The notes under the pieces: model-generated
The model's input: only the letters and a program-made list of their open reading frames with translations
Database searches by the model: none
What the model was told of the DNA's origin: nothing
Shown here: piece by piece, positions 8,969 to 19,260 of the stretch
Numbering within the stretch: the stretch's first letter is position 1
Layout: every line of letters begins with the position of its first letter
Made by a program: the position numbers and the translations under genes
NCBI RefSeq assembly: GCF_010730355.1
Contig: NZ_AP022576.1
Coordinates: 3,038,001-3,102,000 of the forward strand
Reading direction: 5' to 3'
DNA from: Mycobacterium florentinum
GTDB lineage: Bacteria; Actinomycetota; Actinomycetes; Mycobacteriales; Mycobacteriaceae
Length of the DNA: 64,000 nucleotides

Positions 8969-9030
8969 CGTCGAACGTGCTCTCAGGGCGGAAAAATAGC
9001 CGAAAACTCGCCATCAGAGCACGTTCGACG
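8969..9030. repeat. Inverted repeat, family copy 1 (bidirectional terminator candidate)
   Basis: Perfect 15-base arms (CGTCGAACGTGCTCT, 8969-8983, and its complement at 9016-9030) enclose a 32-base centre containing GGCG/CGCC and GGAAAAAT. It lies between the convergent LysR and SpoU genes. Close relatives are at 12950-13011 and 63433-63492. It has no U-tract of the classical type. Confidence 0.8.
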
Positions 9031-9073
9031 AAAGGGACGGGCGACGACGGGCGGCGGGCCGAGGTGACGGCGT

Positions 9074-9727
9074 TTACCAGGCGCGGCCGAGATCCCCGTG
9101 CTGACGGATCCAGGCGTGCATCGCGATCCCGGCGGCGACGCCGGCGTTGATGCTGCGCGTCGAGCCGAACTGCGCGATCGACACCGTGAGCGCCGCACCC
9201 AGCCGGGTGTCGTCGGTGATGCCCGGTCCCTCCTGGCCGAACACCAATAGACATTCGCGCGGTAGTGCGGCTTCCTCGAGCCGCGCGGCGCCCGGCACGT
9301 TGTCCACCGCGACCACGCTCAAACCCGCGGCCGTCGCGAAATCCAGCAACTCGGCGGTGCTGTCGTGATGGCAGAGCCGTTGATAGCGATCGGTCACCAT
9401 GGCGCCGCGGCGATTCCAGCGACGCCGCCCGACGATGTGCACGGTATCCACCGCGAAGGCGTTGGCGGTACGCACCACCGAACCGATATTCGCGTCGTGG
9501 CCGAAGTTCTCGATCGCGATGTGTAGCGGATGCCGGCGATGATCGATGTCGGCGATGATCGCTTCGCGGGTCCAATACCGGTAAGCGTCAACAACATTGC
9601 GAGTATCGCCGTCGCGCAAAAGAATTGGGTCATAACGCGGGTCGTCTGGAAGATCGCCCACCCAGGGCCCGACGCCCGCGGCCGGTGGGACCGCCCATTC
9701 GGTGGGCCCAGGCCCGGGCTCGCTCAT
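9074..9727 (-). CDS. SpoU/TrmH-family RNA 2'-O-ribose methyltransferase
   Basis: The 217-residue SPOUT methyltransferase has the three usual motifs: NIGSVVRTANAFAVD (about residue 80), LLVFGQEGPGI (about 160) and SINAGVAAGIAMHAWIRQH (about 190), which form the trefoil knot that binds S-adenosylmethionine. It should 2'-O-methylate a ribose in tRNA or rRNA; the target cannot be read from sequence. The ATG at 9727 is used because it overlaps the stop of the upstream lipoprotein gene (9724-9727), although a GTG at 9739 is in frame. It corresponds to Rv0380c. Confidence 0.9.
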   Translation of the reverse strand: MSEPGPGPTEWAVPPAAGVGPWVGDLPDDPRYDPILLRDGDTRNVVDAYRYWTREAIIADIDHRRHPLHIAIENFGHDANIGSVVRTANAFAVDTVHIVGRRRWNRRGAMVTDRYQRLCHHDSTAELLDFATAAGLSVVAVDNVPGAARLEEAALPRECLLVFGQEGPGITDDTRLGAALTVSIAQFGSTRSINAGVAAGIAMHAWIRQHGDLGRAW

Positions 9728-10623
9728 CGCTGCGTCCACACACCCGCGTGGGTGCCGACGATCGCCACCGTCGCATAGAGCAACGCCTGGTTGATCTCAC
9801 CCTGCGTGCACAACGACGCGGAGACGCGCACCGCATCCAGCGAGGCGTCGGGCAGGATCAGCACCGACGACCCGTACACCGCGCACGCCGGGTTCAGGCC
9901 GCGACCGGGAAGGGTCGGCGACGCCAGCAGCATCATGGGTCCGCCGCGACGGGCGGAGTCGTCGCGGTACCGGGCCGCGAGGGATTCGGCCTGCAACCCC
10001 AGCAGCATGTAGCCGTTGCCGGTGAAGGCCCCCGGATCGCCGAGTTGCGCCTTGGTCACCGGGGTTCCGTCGGCGCGCCAGGCCGACAGCGTGGTGGTCT
10101 GGACCACCAGGCCCGTGTCGTTGACGTTGGTCGGCATCAACCCGATCGGAAACGCGGCGGGGTACGCAGCGGAGGTGTCGGCGATCCGGTCCCGCTCCGA
10201 ATAGCTGTACACGCCGCGCACCTGGCTGCGATCCTTCAGCGGACCAAGGCAGACCGCGCCGGTCATCCGGTCGGGGGGCGCCGACAGCGGCGACCGGATA
10301 TCGCGCACGGTGGCCATCGCGTTGTCGCAGCTGCCCAGCCCGGCGGCTTCCATCGGGTGGGCGAGCGCGCCGTAAAGCCCGAACCGGATGTCCTCGGGTT
10401 TGGCGTGCGGCTTCTTCGGGTCCGTCGGTGCGGCGTCGACGTCGACCAACACATAGTCGCCATCCCAGCGCAGGTTCGACACCGACATGTTCCAGCCCAG
10501 CAGCGCCAGCGATTCACCCAGCCGCGCACCCTGAGCGCCGTACGGGCGGACGGCATGATTGGAATCCGAACAGCCCATCAGGCAGGTGGCCAAACAGACT
10601 GCTATCGCAAGGAAAGTGCGCAC
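9724..10623 (-). CDS. Putative lipoprotein of unknown function
   Basis: The 299-residue exported protein has a short signal peptide and a lipobox ending in LMGC (Cys at residue 17), so it should be lipid-anchored outside the membrane. Beyond that I recognise no enzymatic motif; the body contains several cysteines (GSCDNA, GAVCLG, NPACAVYG, SLCTQG) that could form disulfides. It starts with GTG 12 bases after pyrE and overlaps the SpoU gene by 4 bases, so it is part of a ttfA-pyrE-lipoprotein-SpoU run. It corresponds by position and size to Rv0381c. Confidence 0.8.
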   Translation of the reverse strand: MRTFLAIAVCLATCLMGCSDSNHAVRPYGAQGARLGESLALLGWNMSVSNLRWDGDYVLVDVDAAPTDPKKPHAKPEDIRFGLYGALAHPMEAAGLGSCDNAMATVRDIRSPLSAPPDRMTGAVCLGPLKDRSQVRGVYSYSERDRIADTSAAYPAAFPIGLMPTNVNDTGLVVQTTTLSAWRADGTPVTKAQLGDPGAFTGNGYMLLGLQAESLAARYRDDSARRGGPMMLLASPTLPGRGLNPACAVYGSSVLILPDASLDAVRVSASLCTQGEINQALLYATVAIVGTHAGVWTQR

Positions 10624-10635
10624 AGCGGTGAAGCC

Positions 10636-11169
10636 CTAGCCCAACCCCAGATCGGCCAGGCCCAGCACGCTGCGGTACAGCAGCCCCTCGGCCTGGATGG
10701 CCTCCGCGGCGCCGGTCGCGCGGTCCACGACGGTGGCCACGCCGACGACTTCGGCTCCCGCGTCCTGGACGGCGTGCACCGCGGTCAACGCCGAGCCACC
10801 GGTGGTGCTGGTGTCTTCGACCACCAGCACCCGTTGACCTGACACCTCGGATCCCTCGATAAGACGTTGCAGGCCATGGGCTTTCGCGGACTTGCGCACT
10901 ACAAAGGCATCGATCGGACGTCCGGGCGCGTGCATGATGGCGGTCGCGACCGGATCGGCGCCCAGGGTCAGCCCGCCGACGACCGCGTAATCCCAGTCGG
11001 CGGTGAGTTCACGCATCAGCACGCCGATCAGGGCGGACGCGCGGTGGTGCAGTGTGGCCCGGCGCAGGTCGACGTAGTAGTCGGCCTCTTTGCCCGACGA
11101 CAGGGTGACCCGGCCGTGCACCACCGACAGGCGGCGCACCAGTTCGGCCAGCTCGTCGCGATCAGACAT
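10636..11169 (-). CDS. pyrE: Orotate phosphoribosyltransferase
   Basis: The 177-residue enzyme converts orotate and PRPP to orotidine 5'-phosphate in pyrimidine synthesis. The PRPP-binding motif VLVVEDTSTTGGSAL lies near residue 108, and the RKSAKAHG flexible-loop segment near 90. The ATG at 11169 (MSDRDELAEL) is preferred over GTG further upstream since it matches the length of the mycobacterial protein (Rv0382c). It lies 18 bases downstream of ttfA. Confidence 0.93.
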   Translation of the reverse strand: MSDRDELAELVRRLSVVHGRVTLSSGKEADYYVDLRRATLHHRASALIGVLMRELTADWDYAVVGGLTLGADPVATAIMHAPGRPIDAFVVRKSAKAHGLQRLIEGSEVSGQRVLVVEDTSTTGGSALTAVHAVQDAGAEVVGVATVVDRATGAAEAIQAEGLLYRSVLGLADLGLG

Positions 11170-11187
11170 GTTGCAGCGCAATAGCTT

Positions 11188-12036
11188 TCAGCGCTGGAAG
11201 TTGGTGGCCTGTTGGCCGTTACGCCCCGTCGACGACGGCGGGCGCCGGATGGCTTCGGTACGGCCCTCGTCGCGGCGGGCCGACTCCGGGGCGCGGCGAC
11301 CGGCGTCTCCCACCAGCCCGGATACGTCCTGTGCCGAGCGCCGGGGCGGCAGCTCCGCCCGCCCGGCCGGGGCCAGCGGACGACTCGGTGCCGCACTGCG
11401 CGGTCCGCCGTGCTCGTCGCTGTCGGCGGGCACCGGCGGCAACACTCGCAATAGGTCGTTGAACTGGCGCACCGTGCGCAGGCCCTCGTCCCACTGGGTG
11501 CGCGTACTGGAAACCGGCATCGCGACCAGCGTCCAGTTCTGCTCGTTCCACATGATCTCCGCGGAGTCCGGCGCGGTGTGCGCGAAGGTGACCATCCGCC
11601 GGTCGCAGGCCCGACGGGCCGCGTCCAGGTTGGTCGAGTACACCATCCGCGGGCCGATCGCCCCCAGCAGCCAGATGTCACTCTCGCGCGGCTCTTTGAG
11701 TCCCTTCAGCCGCAGGTCGACGACGACGTTGGTGCCCACCTTGCGGTGCAAGGCGATCACCGTGGCGACCTCGTCGAGATCGAAGATGTACACCGCTTCG
11801 CCGCGGATCTGCCCCAGCACGACGTTGTGGGCGGGAACATCGCCGACCGTCGACATCACGCCGCGCTTCCAGCGCTTGAGGATGTCGGTCGATTCGCGCT
11901 CGTAGTCGAATCCGTGCGAGCGGGCCCACGATTTACGGCGCCTGCTGCGCCCCCGCCGACGATCGACGTCGACGTACAGCAACACCACCGCGCCGACGAA
12001 GCACAGCGCGGAGAGCGTGAACCAGAGGGGGACCAT
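11188..12036 (-). CDS. ttfA: TtfA-like membrane protein, trehalose monomycolate transport factor
   Basis: The 282-residue protein has one N-terminal transmembrane helix (about residues 5-23, LWFTLSALCFVGAVVLLYV) followed by a basic stretch (RRRGRSRRRK), a globular domain to about residue 200, and a disordered Arg/Ala/Pro-rich tail. It is the counterpart of Rv0383c. From established work, that protein partners MmpL3 in exporting trehalose monomycolate to the mycomembrane. It is divergent from the enoyl-CoA hydratase gene and leads the run into pyrE. Confidence 0.85.
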   Translation of the reverse strand: MVPLWFTLSALCFVGAVVLLYVDVDRRRGRSRRRKSWARSHGFDYERESTDILKRWKRGVMSTVGDVPAHNVVLGQIRGEAVYIFDLDEVATVIALHRKVGTNVVVDLRLKGLKEPRESDIWLLGAIGPRMVYSTNLDAARRACDRRMVTFAHTAPDSAEIMWNEQNWTLVAMPVSSTRTQWDEGLRTVRQFNDLLRVLPPVPADSDEHGGPRSAAPSRPLAPAGRAELPPRRSAQDVSGLVGDAGRRAPESARRDEGRTEAIRRPPSSTGRNGQQATNFQR

Positions 12037-12128
12037 CCTAAGTAGCGTATCTGCTATGGCACCGGAACCAAGAATGCGACCTGGTCACAACCACATTAAG
12101 GTTTGCTGGCCCACGTAGGGTTTCATCC

Positions 12129-12944
12129 ATGGTCTACGAGGGTTACCAGCTAATTCGCGTCGCCGCGGCCGACGGCGTTTGCCGGGCGACGATCGACCAC
12201 CCCCCGATCAATCTGCTGGACGTGCCGTTGCTGAACGAGTTCGACCGGCTGGCTTGCGAGGTCGCGGCCGACGACGACGTACGCGTGCTGGTCGTCGACT
12301 CGGCCGACCCCGAAATGTTCATTGCCCACGCCGACGTGGGACTGGTCCTGGACCTGCCGCCCGACGACATCGGGCCGCACGACGAGCTGTCGTTGTTCCA
12401 CGCCGTAACCGAGCGGGTTCGGACGCTGCCCAAGGCCACTATCGCCGTCATCGAGGGCGTCTGCCGCGGCGGCGGCTGCGAGTTCGCGATGGCGTTCGAC
12501 ATGCGGTTCGCCGCACTCGGCGCGACGGTGCTCGGTCATCCCGAGTTGGCCGTCGGCATCATCCCGGGCGGCGGCGGCACCCAGCGGCTGCCCCGGCTGG
12601 TGGGCCGGGCGCGCGCCCTGGAAGTCATCCTCGGGTGCATGGACATCGACGCCGAGACGGCCGAAGCCTGGGGATATGTGAACCGCGCACTGCCGAGCGA
12701 TCGGCTCCGGCGATTCGTCGACAAGCTCGCCGGCCGCATCGCGTCGTCGCAGGCGGTGGCCATCGCCAACGCGAAGCGCGCGGTCGACGCCGCCACAGGC
12801 AATGACCTCCCGACCGGTTTACGCATCGAGGATCAGCTGTTCCGCGAAACGCTTGCCCAGCCGGCCGCCCGTCAACTGCTGCAGGCAGTGATCGACGCCG
12901 GCGCCCAGACCCGTGACTTCGAGCTGGGCGACCGGCGCCGCTAA
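12129..12944 (+). CDS. Enoyl-CoA hydratase/isomerase family protein
   Basis: The 271-residue crotonase-fold protein has oxyanion-hole and active-site segments VCRGGGCEFAMAFDMRFA (about residues 113-130) and HPELAVGIIPGGGGTQRL (about 137-154). Both catalytic glutamates of classical hydratases appear retained (in GGGCEF and HPELAV). It should hydrate 2-enoyl-CoA or carry out a related reaction; the acyl substrate is unknown. It stands alone between the divergent ttfA and convergent clpB. From memory it is not in this position in M. tuberculosis, so it may be a lineage-specific gain or a loss elsewhere. Confidence 0.85.
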   Translation: MVYEGYQLIRVAAADGVCRATIDHPPINLLDVPLLNEFDRLACEVAADDDVRVLVVDSADPEMFIAHADVGLVLDLPPDDIGPHDELSLFHAVTERVRTLPKATIAVIEGVCRGGGCEFAMAFDMRFAALGATVLGHPELAVGIIPGGGGTQRLPRLVGRARALEVILGCMDIDAETAEAWGYVNRALPSDRLRRFVDKLAGRIASSQAVAIANAKRAVDAATGNDLPTGLRIEDQLFRETLAQPAARQLLQAVIDAGAQTRDFELGDRRR

Positions 12945-12949
12945 GAACA

Positions 12950-13011
12950 CGCCGAACGTGCTCTGAGGGCGGAAAAATCGCTCAATTCTCGCCATGAGAG
13001 CACGTTCGGCG
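12950..13011. repeat. Inverted repeat, family copy 2 (bidirectional terminator candidate)
   Basis: Perfect 15-base arms (CGCCGAACGTGCTCT, 12950-12964; complement at 12997-13011) and the same GGGCGGAAAAAT core as copy 1. The third base pair of the stem is C-G here and T-A in copy 1, a compensatory change. It starts 5 bases after the enoyl-CoA hydratase stop and faces convergent clpB. Confidence 0.8.
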
Positions 13012-13120
13012 AAGGTGGCGCGCCGCGAAGGTGGCGCGCCGCGTGGGCGGCCGGCGAAGGTGGCGCGCCGCGCAGGCGGCGCGAGAGCGCGGGCGACCGG
13101 CGAAGGTGGCCGGCCGCCAG
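13007..13120. repeat. GC-rich degenerate tandem repeat before clpB end
   Basis: Four imperfect copies of GCGAAGGTGGCGCGCCGC lie near 13010, 13025, 13055 and 13100, separated by Arg-codon-like GC-rich filler. The stretch is non-coding on both strands between convergent genes and directly follows inverted-repeat copy 2. Confidence 0.65.
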
Positions 13121-13126
13121 AGACAA

Positions 13127-15673
<2,547 letters not shown>

Positions 15674-15717
15674 GACACCTCCGTTCGGGTATAGGGAAAA
15701 TGCTTGTCGCGTTGTTC

Positions 15718-15750
15718 AACGTCGTCAAGGTTGAGTCTGTTCCGCTCAAG
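15718..15750 (-). promoter_or_regulatory. clpB promoter: HAIR operator overlapping sigma-H-like -35
   Basis: GTTGAGT-CTGTTCC-GCTCAAG at 15730-15750 matches the HspR inverted repeat (CTTGAGT-N7-ACTCAAG). On the minus strand GGAAC (15743-15739) and CGTT (15721-15718) are spaced 17 bases, the arrangement of mycobacterial sigma-H promoters. The putative -35 falls inside the HAIR spacer, so repressor and polymerase would compete. Confidence 0.75.
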
Positions 15751-15778
15751 TTTAGATTCTTTGGAGGAATTTCGCACC

Positions 15779-16711
15779 ATGGACGACGACTCCGCCCTTG
15801 CGCCGCCGCCGCGCAGGATTCCGGTCGTCTTCCGGCTGGCCGAGGCGCTGCCGTTTCGCTGGCGGTACGTCTGGACGCTGTTCGTGGTCGCGATCGCACC
15901 CATCGTGCTGTGGATCAAAGTGCCCGTGGCCTTCGCCGCGGCGGCGGTACTCACCCTGGCCGGGATCTACGCCGCACACCTGCTCGCCGCACGGGTGCGA
16001 ATCGGATTACTCAAGTGGGGCCGGGTCGCAACCATCACTGGCACTGAAACAGTTTCGCGTGCAACACGTTTCAATGCCCGGCTGGCGACGGCGCAGGGAT
16101 GGGCGGTCACGCGCAAGCGCGTCGACGGCGCCAACATCAAGACCAGGGTCTCCTACGCGCTGGACGGCCACCGGGGAGAGCTCGTGGTGCATGGACGGGA
16201 ATACGTCGACGGGGTGATCCTGGCGGACGAGCGCAATCCCGCACTGGCCCGGTCGGTGACCGCTTTCGCCTATGACCTCGACCGCGATGAGACCGGTAAC
16301 TGGGCCGGCACGCTGCGTCCCCGGCTACGAGTGGGGATGGCCAGCTGGCTGGTCATCGTGATCGGCTGGCTGGTCCTGGCCGCTTTCGCAGCGACCGGGA
16401 TGCGCACCGACCTCGCGGACAACGGCCTGTCCACCAACGTCCCCAGCGGTGGCACCTTGCAGGTCAGCGGGTCCGGCACCACGAAGACGATCCCCTGCAA
16501 CGGCGGCTATCTCTCGGTGAGCGGTGTGAACAACACGATCGCCGTCACCGGCCACTGCACCAGCGTGAGCATCGCCGGCAAGGGGAATCAAGTCACGATC
16601 GACAGCACGGACGCGATCAGCACCGCGGGCACGGGCAACGTCGTGACCTACCACTGGGGCTCCCCGAACGTCGCCAACGCCGGGACGTCGAACACCGTCG
16701 GGCAGGGCTGA
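15779..16711 (+). CDS. Membrane protein with C-terminal DUF3060-type domain
   Basis: The 310-residue protein has two N-terminal transmembrane helices (about residues 25-70, WTLFVVAIAPIVLWIKV and AAAAVLTLAGIYAAHLLAA) and a soluble segment of about 110 residues. A third helix follows near 185-205 (ASWLVIVIGWLVLAAF), and then an exported Gly/Thr/Asn/Ser-rich domain with repeating VSG, ITG and IAG beta-strand-like units typical of DUF3060. Function is unknown. ATG at 15779 is chosen over longer starts because GGAGG lies 12 bases upstream; it is divergent from clpB, so the HAIR/sigma-H site could affect both. It lies 30 bases before the flavohemoglobin gene. Confidence 0.75.
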   Translation: MDDDSALAPPPRRIPVVFRLAEALPFRWRYVWTLFVVAIAPIVLWIKVPVAFAAAAVLTLAGIYAAHLLAARVRIGLLKWGRVATITGTETVSRATRFNARLATAQGWAVTRKRVDGANIKTRVSYALDGHRGELVVHGREYVDGVILADERNPALARSVTAFAYDLDRDETGNWAGTLRPRLRVGMASWLVIVIGWLVLAAFAATGMRTDLADNGLSTNVPSGGTLQVSGSGTTKTIPCNGGYLSVSGVNNTIAVTGHCTSVSIAGKGNQVTIDSTDAISTAGTGNVVTYHWGSPNVANAGTSNTVGQG

Positions 16712-16741
16712 TCCGCCTGGCCGAGTTTAGAATCGGCCTCC

Positions 16742-17914
16742 GTGGGCTTAGAGGACTCCGATGCGTTGCGGGTGCTGCGCGATGCGCTGGCCCCGGACGA
16801 CTCGGGCGCCGGCGGCGAACTCGTCCACCACTTTTACACCCACTGGTTCGCCCTCGACGTGTCGGTGCGCGACTTGTTTCCACCCGAAATGGACGCTCAG
16901 CGAGCCGCTTTCGGCCACGCGCTGCACTGGGTCTACGGCGAGCTGGTGGAGCAGCGCGCCCAGGAGCCGGTGGCCTTTCTCGCCCAGCTCGGCCGGGATC
17001 ACCGCAAATACGGTGTGCTGCCAAGCCATTACGAGTCGTGCCGGCGCGCGCTGTATTCGACGCTGCGCACCCGGTTGAGCGATGCTTGGACCGACGCCGT
17101 CGACGAGGCGGCCAGTCAGTCGCTGAACCTGATCACCGGGGTGATGAGCGGCGCCGCGGATGCCGAAGAGGGACCGGCTTGGTGGGACGGCACCGTCGTC
17201 GAGCACCAGCGGGTCTCCCGCGACCTTGCGGTCGTTCGCCTGCGGCTGGACCGGCCGATGCACTATCACCCCGGCCAGTACGTCAACGTCCAGGTCCCGC
17301 AGTGCCCGCGACGCTGGCGATTCCTCAGCCCCGCGATGCCGGCCGACCCCGACGGCGGGACCGAGTTTCACGTCCGCCAGGTCCCCGGCGGCCTAGTCAG
17401 CACCGCGATCGTCAACGAAAGCCGGCCGGGCGACCGATGGCGGTTATCCAGCCCGCACGGCGGCCTGCAGGTCGACCGCAACGGTGCTGACGTGCTGATG
17501 GTGGCCGGCAGCACCGGTTTGGCACCGCTGCGGTCGCTGATCTTGGACCTGTCGCGCTACGCGGAGAATCCGCGGGTGCACCTCTTCTTCGGCGCGCGCT
17601 ACCGCTGCGAGCTCTACGACCTGCCGACGTTGTGGCAGGTTGCCGCGCACAACCCCTGGCTGTCGGTGTCGCCGGTGTCCGAATACAACAGCGACCCCAC
17701 CTGGGCCGCGGACTATCCGGACGTCACGCCGCCGCGAGGCCTGCACGTCCACCAAATCGGCCGGCTCCCCGACGTCGTCACCAAATACGGCGGTTGGGGC
17801 GACCGGCAGATCCTGGTCTGCGGCGGACCGGCCATGGTCCAGGCGACCAAGGCCGCACTGATCGCCAAAGGTGCCCCGCCGGAGCGCATTCAGCACGACC
17901 CACTGAGCCGATAG
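16742..17914 (+). CDS. Flavohemoglobin-like oxidoreductase (type II), Rv0385-like
   Basis: The 390-residue protein has a globin-like N-terminal domain (about 1-135, with FYTHWFALDVSVRDLFPPEM) fused to a ferredoxin-reductase module. The FAD motif is HPGQYVNVQVP (about 175) with RWRFLSPAM, and the NAD-binding motif is VAGSTGLAPLRSLILDL (about 255) and LVCGGPAMV near the C-terminus. Type II flavohemoglobins of actinobacteria lack several NO-dioxygenase haem-pocket features and have been linked to D-lactate or other oxidations rather than NO detoxification, so the substrate is open. GTG start. A strong hairpin follows the stop codon. Confidence 0.85.
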   Translation: MGLEDSDALRVLRDALAPDDSGAGGELVHHFYTHWFALDVSVRDLFPPEMDAQRAAFGHALHWVYGELVEQRAQEPVAFLAQLGRDHRKYGVLPSHYESCRRALYSTLRTRLSDAWTDAVDEAASQSLNLITGVMSGAADAEEGPAWWDGTVVEHQRVSRDLAVVRLRLDRPMHYHPGQYVNVQVPQCPRRWRFLSPAMPADPDGGTEFHVRQVPGGLVSTAIVNESRPGDRWRLSSPHGGLQVDRNGADVLMVAGSTGLAPLRSLILDLSRYAENPRVHLFFGARYRCELYDLPTLWQVAAHNPWLSVSPVSEYNSDPTWAADYPDVTPPRGLHVHQIGRLPDVVTKYGGWGDRQILVCGGPAMVQATKAALIAKGAPPERIQHDPLSR

Positions 17915-17946
17915 CGCGCCGGCCCGCGACGATGCGGGCCGGCGCG
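17915..17946 (+). terminator. Strong GC hairpin after flavohemoglobin gene
   Basis: Arms GCGCCGGCCCGC (17916-17927) and GCGGGCCGGCGC (17934-17945) pair perfectly over 12 bases around a 6-base loop, extendable by one more C-G pair. It begins directly after the TAG at 17912-17914. There is no U-run, as is common for mycobacterial terminators. Confidence 0.7.
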
Positions 17947-17986
17947 GCCCGCTGAGAAGCCGGCCAATTCAAGCTAGGCTGACCGC

Positions 17987-18877
17987 GTGCACGTCGTGAC
18001 CCTGCGCGATCCGTCGTCATCGTTGGTCGCGCAGTTCGTGCCGGACGGGGGCATGATCGGTAGCTCGCTGACCGACTCCGGGGTGGAGTTGCTGGGTCAG
18101 CGGCGCGGCCTGGATGCCTATATCGAAGCGGGCAAGACCATGGGCATCCCGATTCTGTACCCCTGGGCAAATCGCTTGGGCGGCAACACTTATACGGCCG
18201 AGAACGTGACCGTGGAGTTGACGCCGGGTGAAAACGGGGTGCGGGCGGATCCCAACGGGCTGCCCATCCACGGCACCCTTGCCGCCTATCGGGGCTGGCG
18301 GGTGGTGAACGAGTCGGCCAACGAGTTGACCGCCGAAGTGGACTTCGGCGCGCAGCCGCGGCTGCTGGCCAGCTTCCCGTATCCGCATCTGCTGACGGTG
18401 TCCGTGCGACTGGCCGAACGGACGTTGACGGTGCGCACCACCGTCACCGCGACGGGTGATATCGCGGTCCCGCTGTGCTTCGGCTTTCATCCGTATCTGC
18501 GGGTGCCTGAGGCGGGGCGCAGCGAGTGGATCATCGAGACACCGCCGCTGCGGCATTTGAGTCTCGACGAGCGGGGCCTGCCCACCGGCGGGTCTTCGGA
18601 GCAGTCTGCCAAGCAGGAGCCGTTGGGGGACAATACTTTTGACGATGCCTACGACCAGGTGGCCGAAGGCGCGGTGTTCGCGGTGTCCGGCGGCGGGCGG
18701 CGGCTGGAAGTGCGCTTCGAGCAAGGGTATTCGGCGGCCCAGATCTTCGCACCGCCCGGCGAGGACGTGGTGTGCTTCGAGCCGATGACCGCGCCGACCG
18801 ATGCGCTCAGCCGCGGCAACTACCCCAGTGCGCGTCCCGGCGACCCGGCGGTCGCGGTGTTCTCGATTCGCGCCTAG
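17987..18877 (+). CDS. Aldose 1-epimerase (mutarotase) family protein
   Basis: The 296-residue galactose-mutarotase-like protein interconverts alpha and beta anomers of hexoses or a related sugar. The catalytic pair is visible: His in CFGFHPYLR (about residue 168) and Glu in VCFEPMTAPTDAL (about residue 265). The substrate-binding Arg lies in PWANRLGG (about 63). It has a GTG start and is preceded by the terminator-like hairpin, so it is probably transcribed alone. Its TAG stop overlaps the hspR stop on the other strand through a shared CTAG (18874-18877). Confidence 0.87.
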   Translation: MHVVTLRDPSSSLVAQFVPDGGMIGSSLTDSGVELLGQRRGLDAYIEAGKTMGIPILYPWANRLGGNTYTAENVTVELTPGENGVRADPNGLPIHGTLAAYRGWRVVNESANELTAEVDFGAQPRLLASFPYPHLLTVSVRLAERTLTVRTTVTATGDIAVPLCFGFHPYLRVPEAGRSEWIIETPPLRHLSLDERGLPTGGSSEQSAKQEPLGDNTFDDAYDQVAEGAVFAVSGGGRRLEVRFEQGYSAAQIFAPPGEDVVCFEPMTAPTDALSRGNYPSARPGDPAVAVFSIRA

Positions 18878-19260
18878 CGGCCTTTACGCGGCTGCCACAC
18901 CACCAGCGCGGTACTCTTGGGCACCACCGCGACATCGCGGCGCTGGTTGTTACGCAGCACCGCGATCTCCTCGGCCATTTCCTTCAGCCGCGATTGCAGC
19001 GCCTCGACCTGATTGGTCAGCTCGATGATCCGCTTGATGCCGGCCAGGTTGACGCCCTCGTCCTGCGAGAGCCGCTGCACCTCGCGCAGCAGATCCACGT
19101 CGTGCTGCGAATAACGCCGTCCGCCACCGGAAGTGCGGCTCGGGATGACCAGGCCGAGGCGATCGTAGGTGCGCAGCGTCTGCGCATGCATGCCGGCCAG
19201 TTCGGCCGCTACCGAGATCAAGAAGGTCCGGGCCTCTTCTCGCTTGGGGTTTTTCGCCAT
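18874..19260 (-). CDS. hspR: Heat shock repressor HspR
   Basis: The 128-residue MerR-family repressor has a winged helix-turn-helix over residues 12-80 (SVAAELAGMHAQTLRTYDRL; GGGRRYSQHDVDLL) and a C-terminal coiled coil (about 85-110). It binds HAIR operators with DnaK as corepressor, and such sites are present upstream of dnaK and clpB in this window. It is the last gene of the dnaK operon: its ATG overlaps the dnaJ stop by one base (TGATG, 19258-19262). It corresponds to Rv0353. Confidence 0.95.
   Translation of the reverse strand: MAKNPKREEARTFLISVAAELAGMHAQTLRTYDRLGLVIPSRTSGGGRRYSQHDVDLLREVQRLSQDEGVNLAGIKRIIELTNQVEALQSRLKEMAEEIAVLRNNQRRDVAVVPKSTALVVWQPRKGR

Noticed and set aside
13007..13120. 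CRISPR-like array
   Set aside because: Units overlap or are spaced irregularly, are not palindromic in the CRISPR manner and have no cas genes nearby.
16742..17914. Nitric oxide dioxygenase Hmp
   Set aside because: The protein is in the shorter type II group and key Hmp haem-pocket features are not evident; only a general flavohemoglobin-like call is safe.
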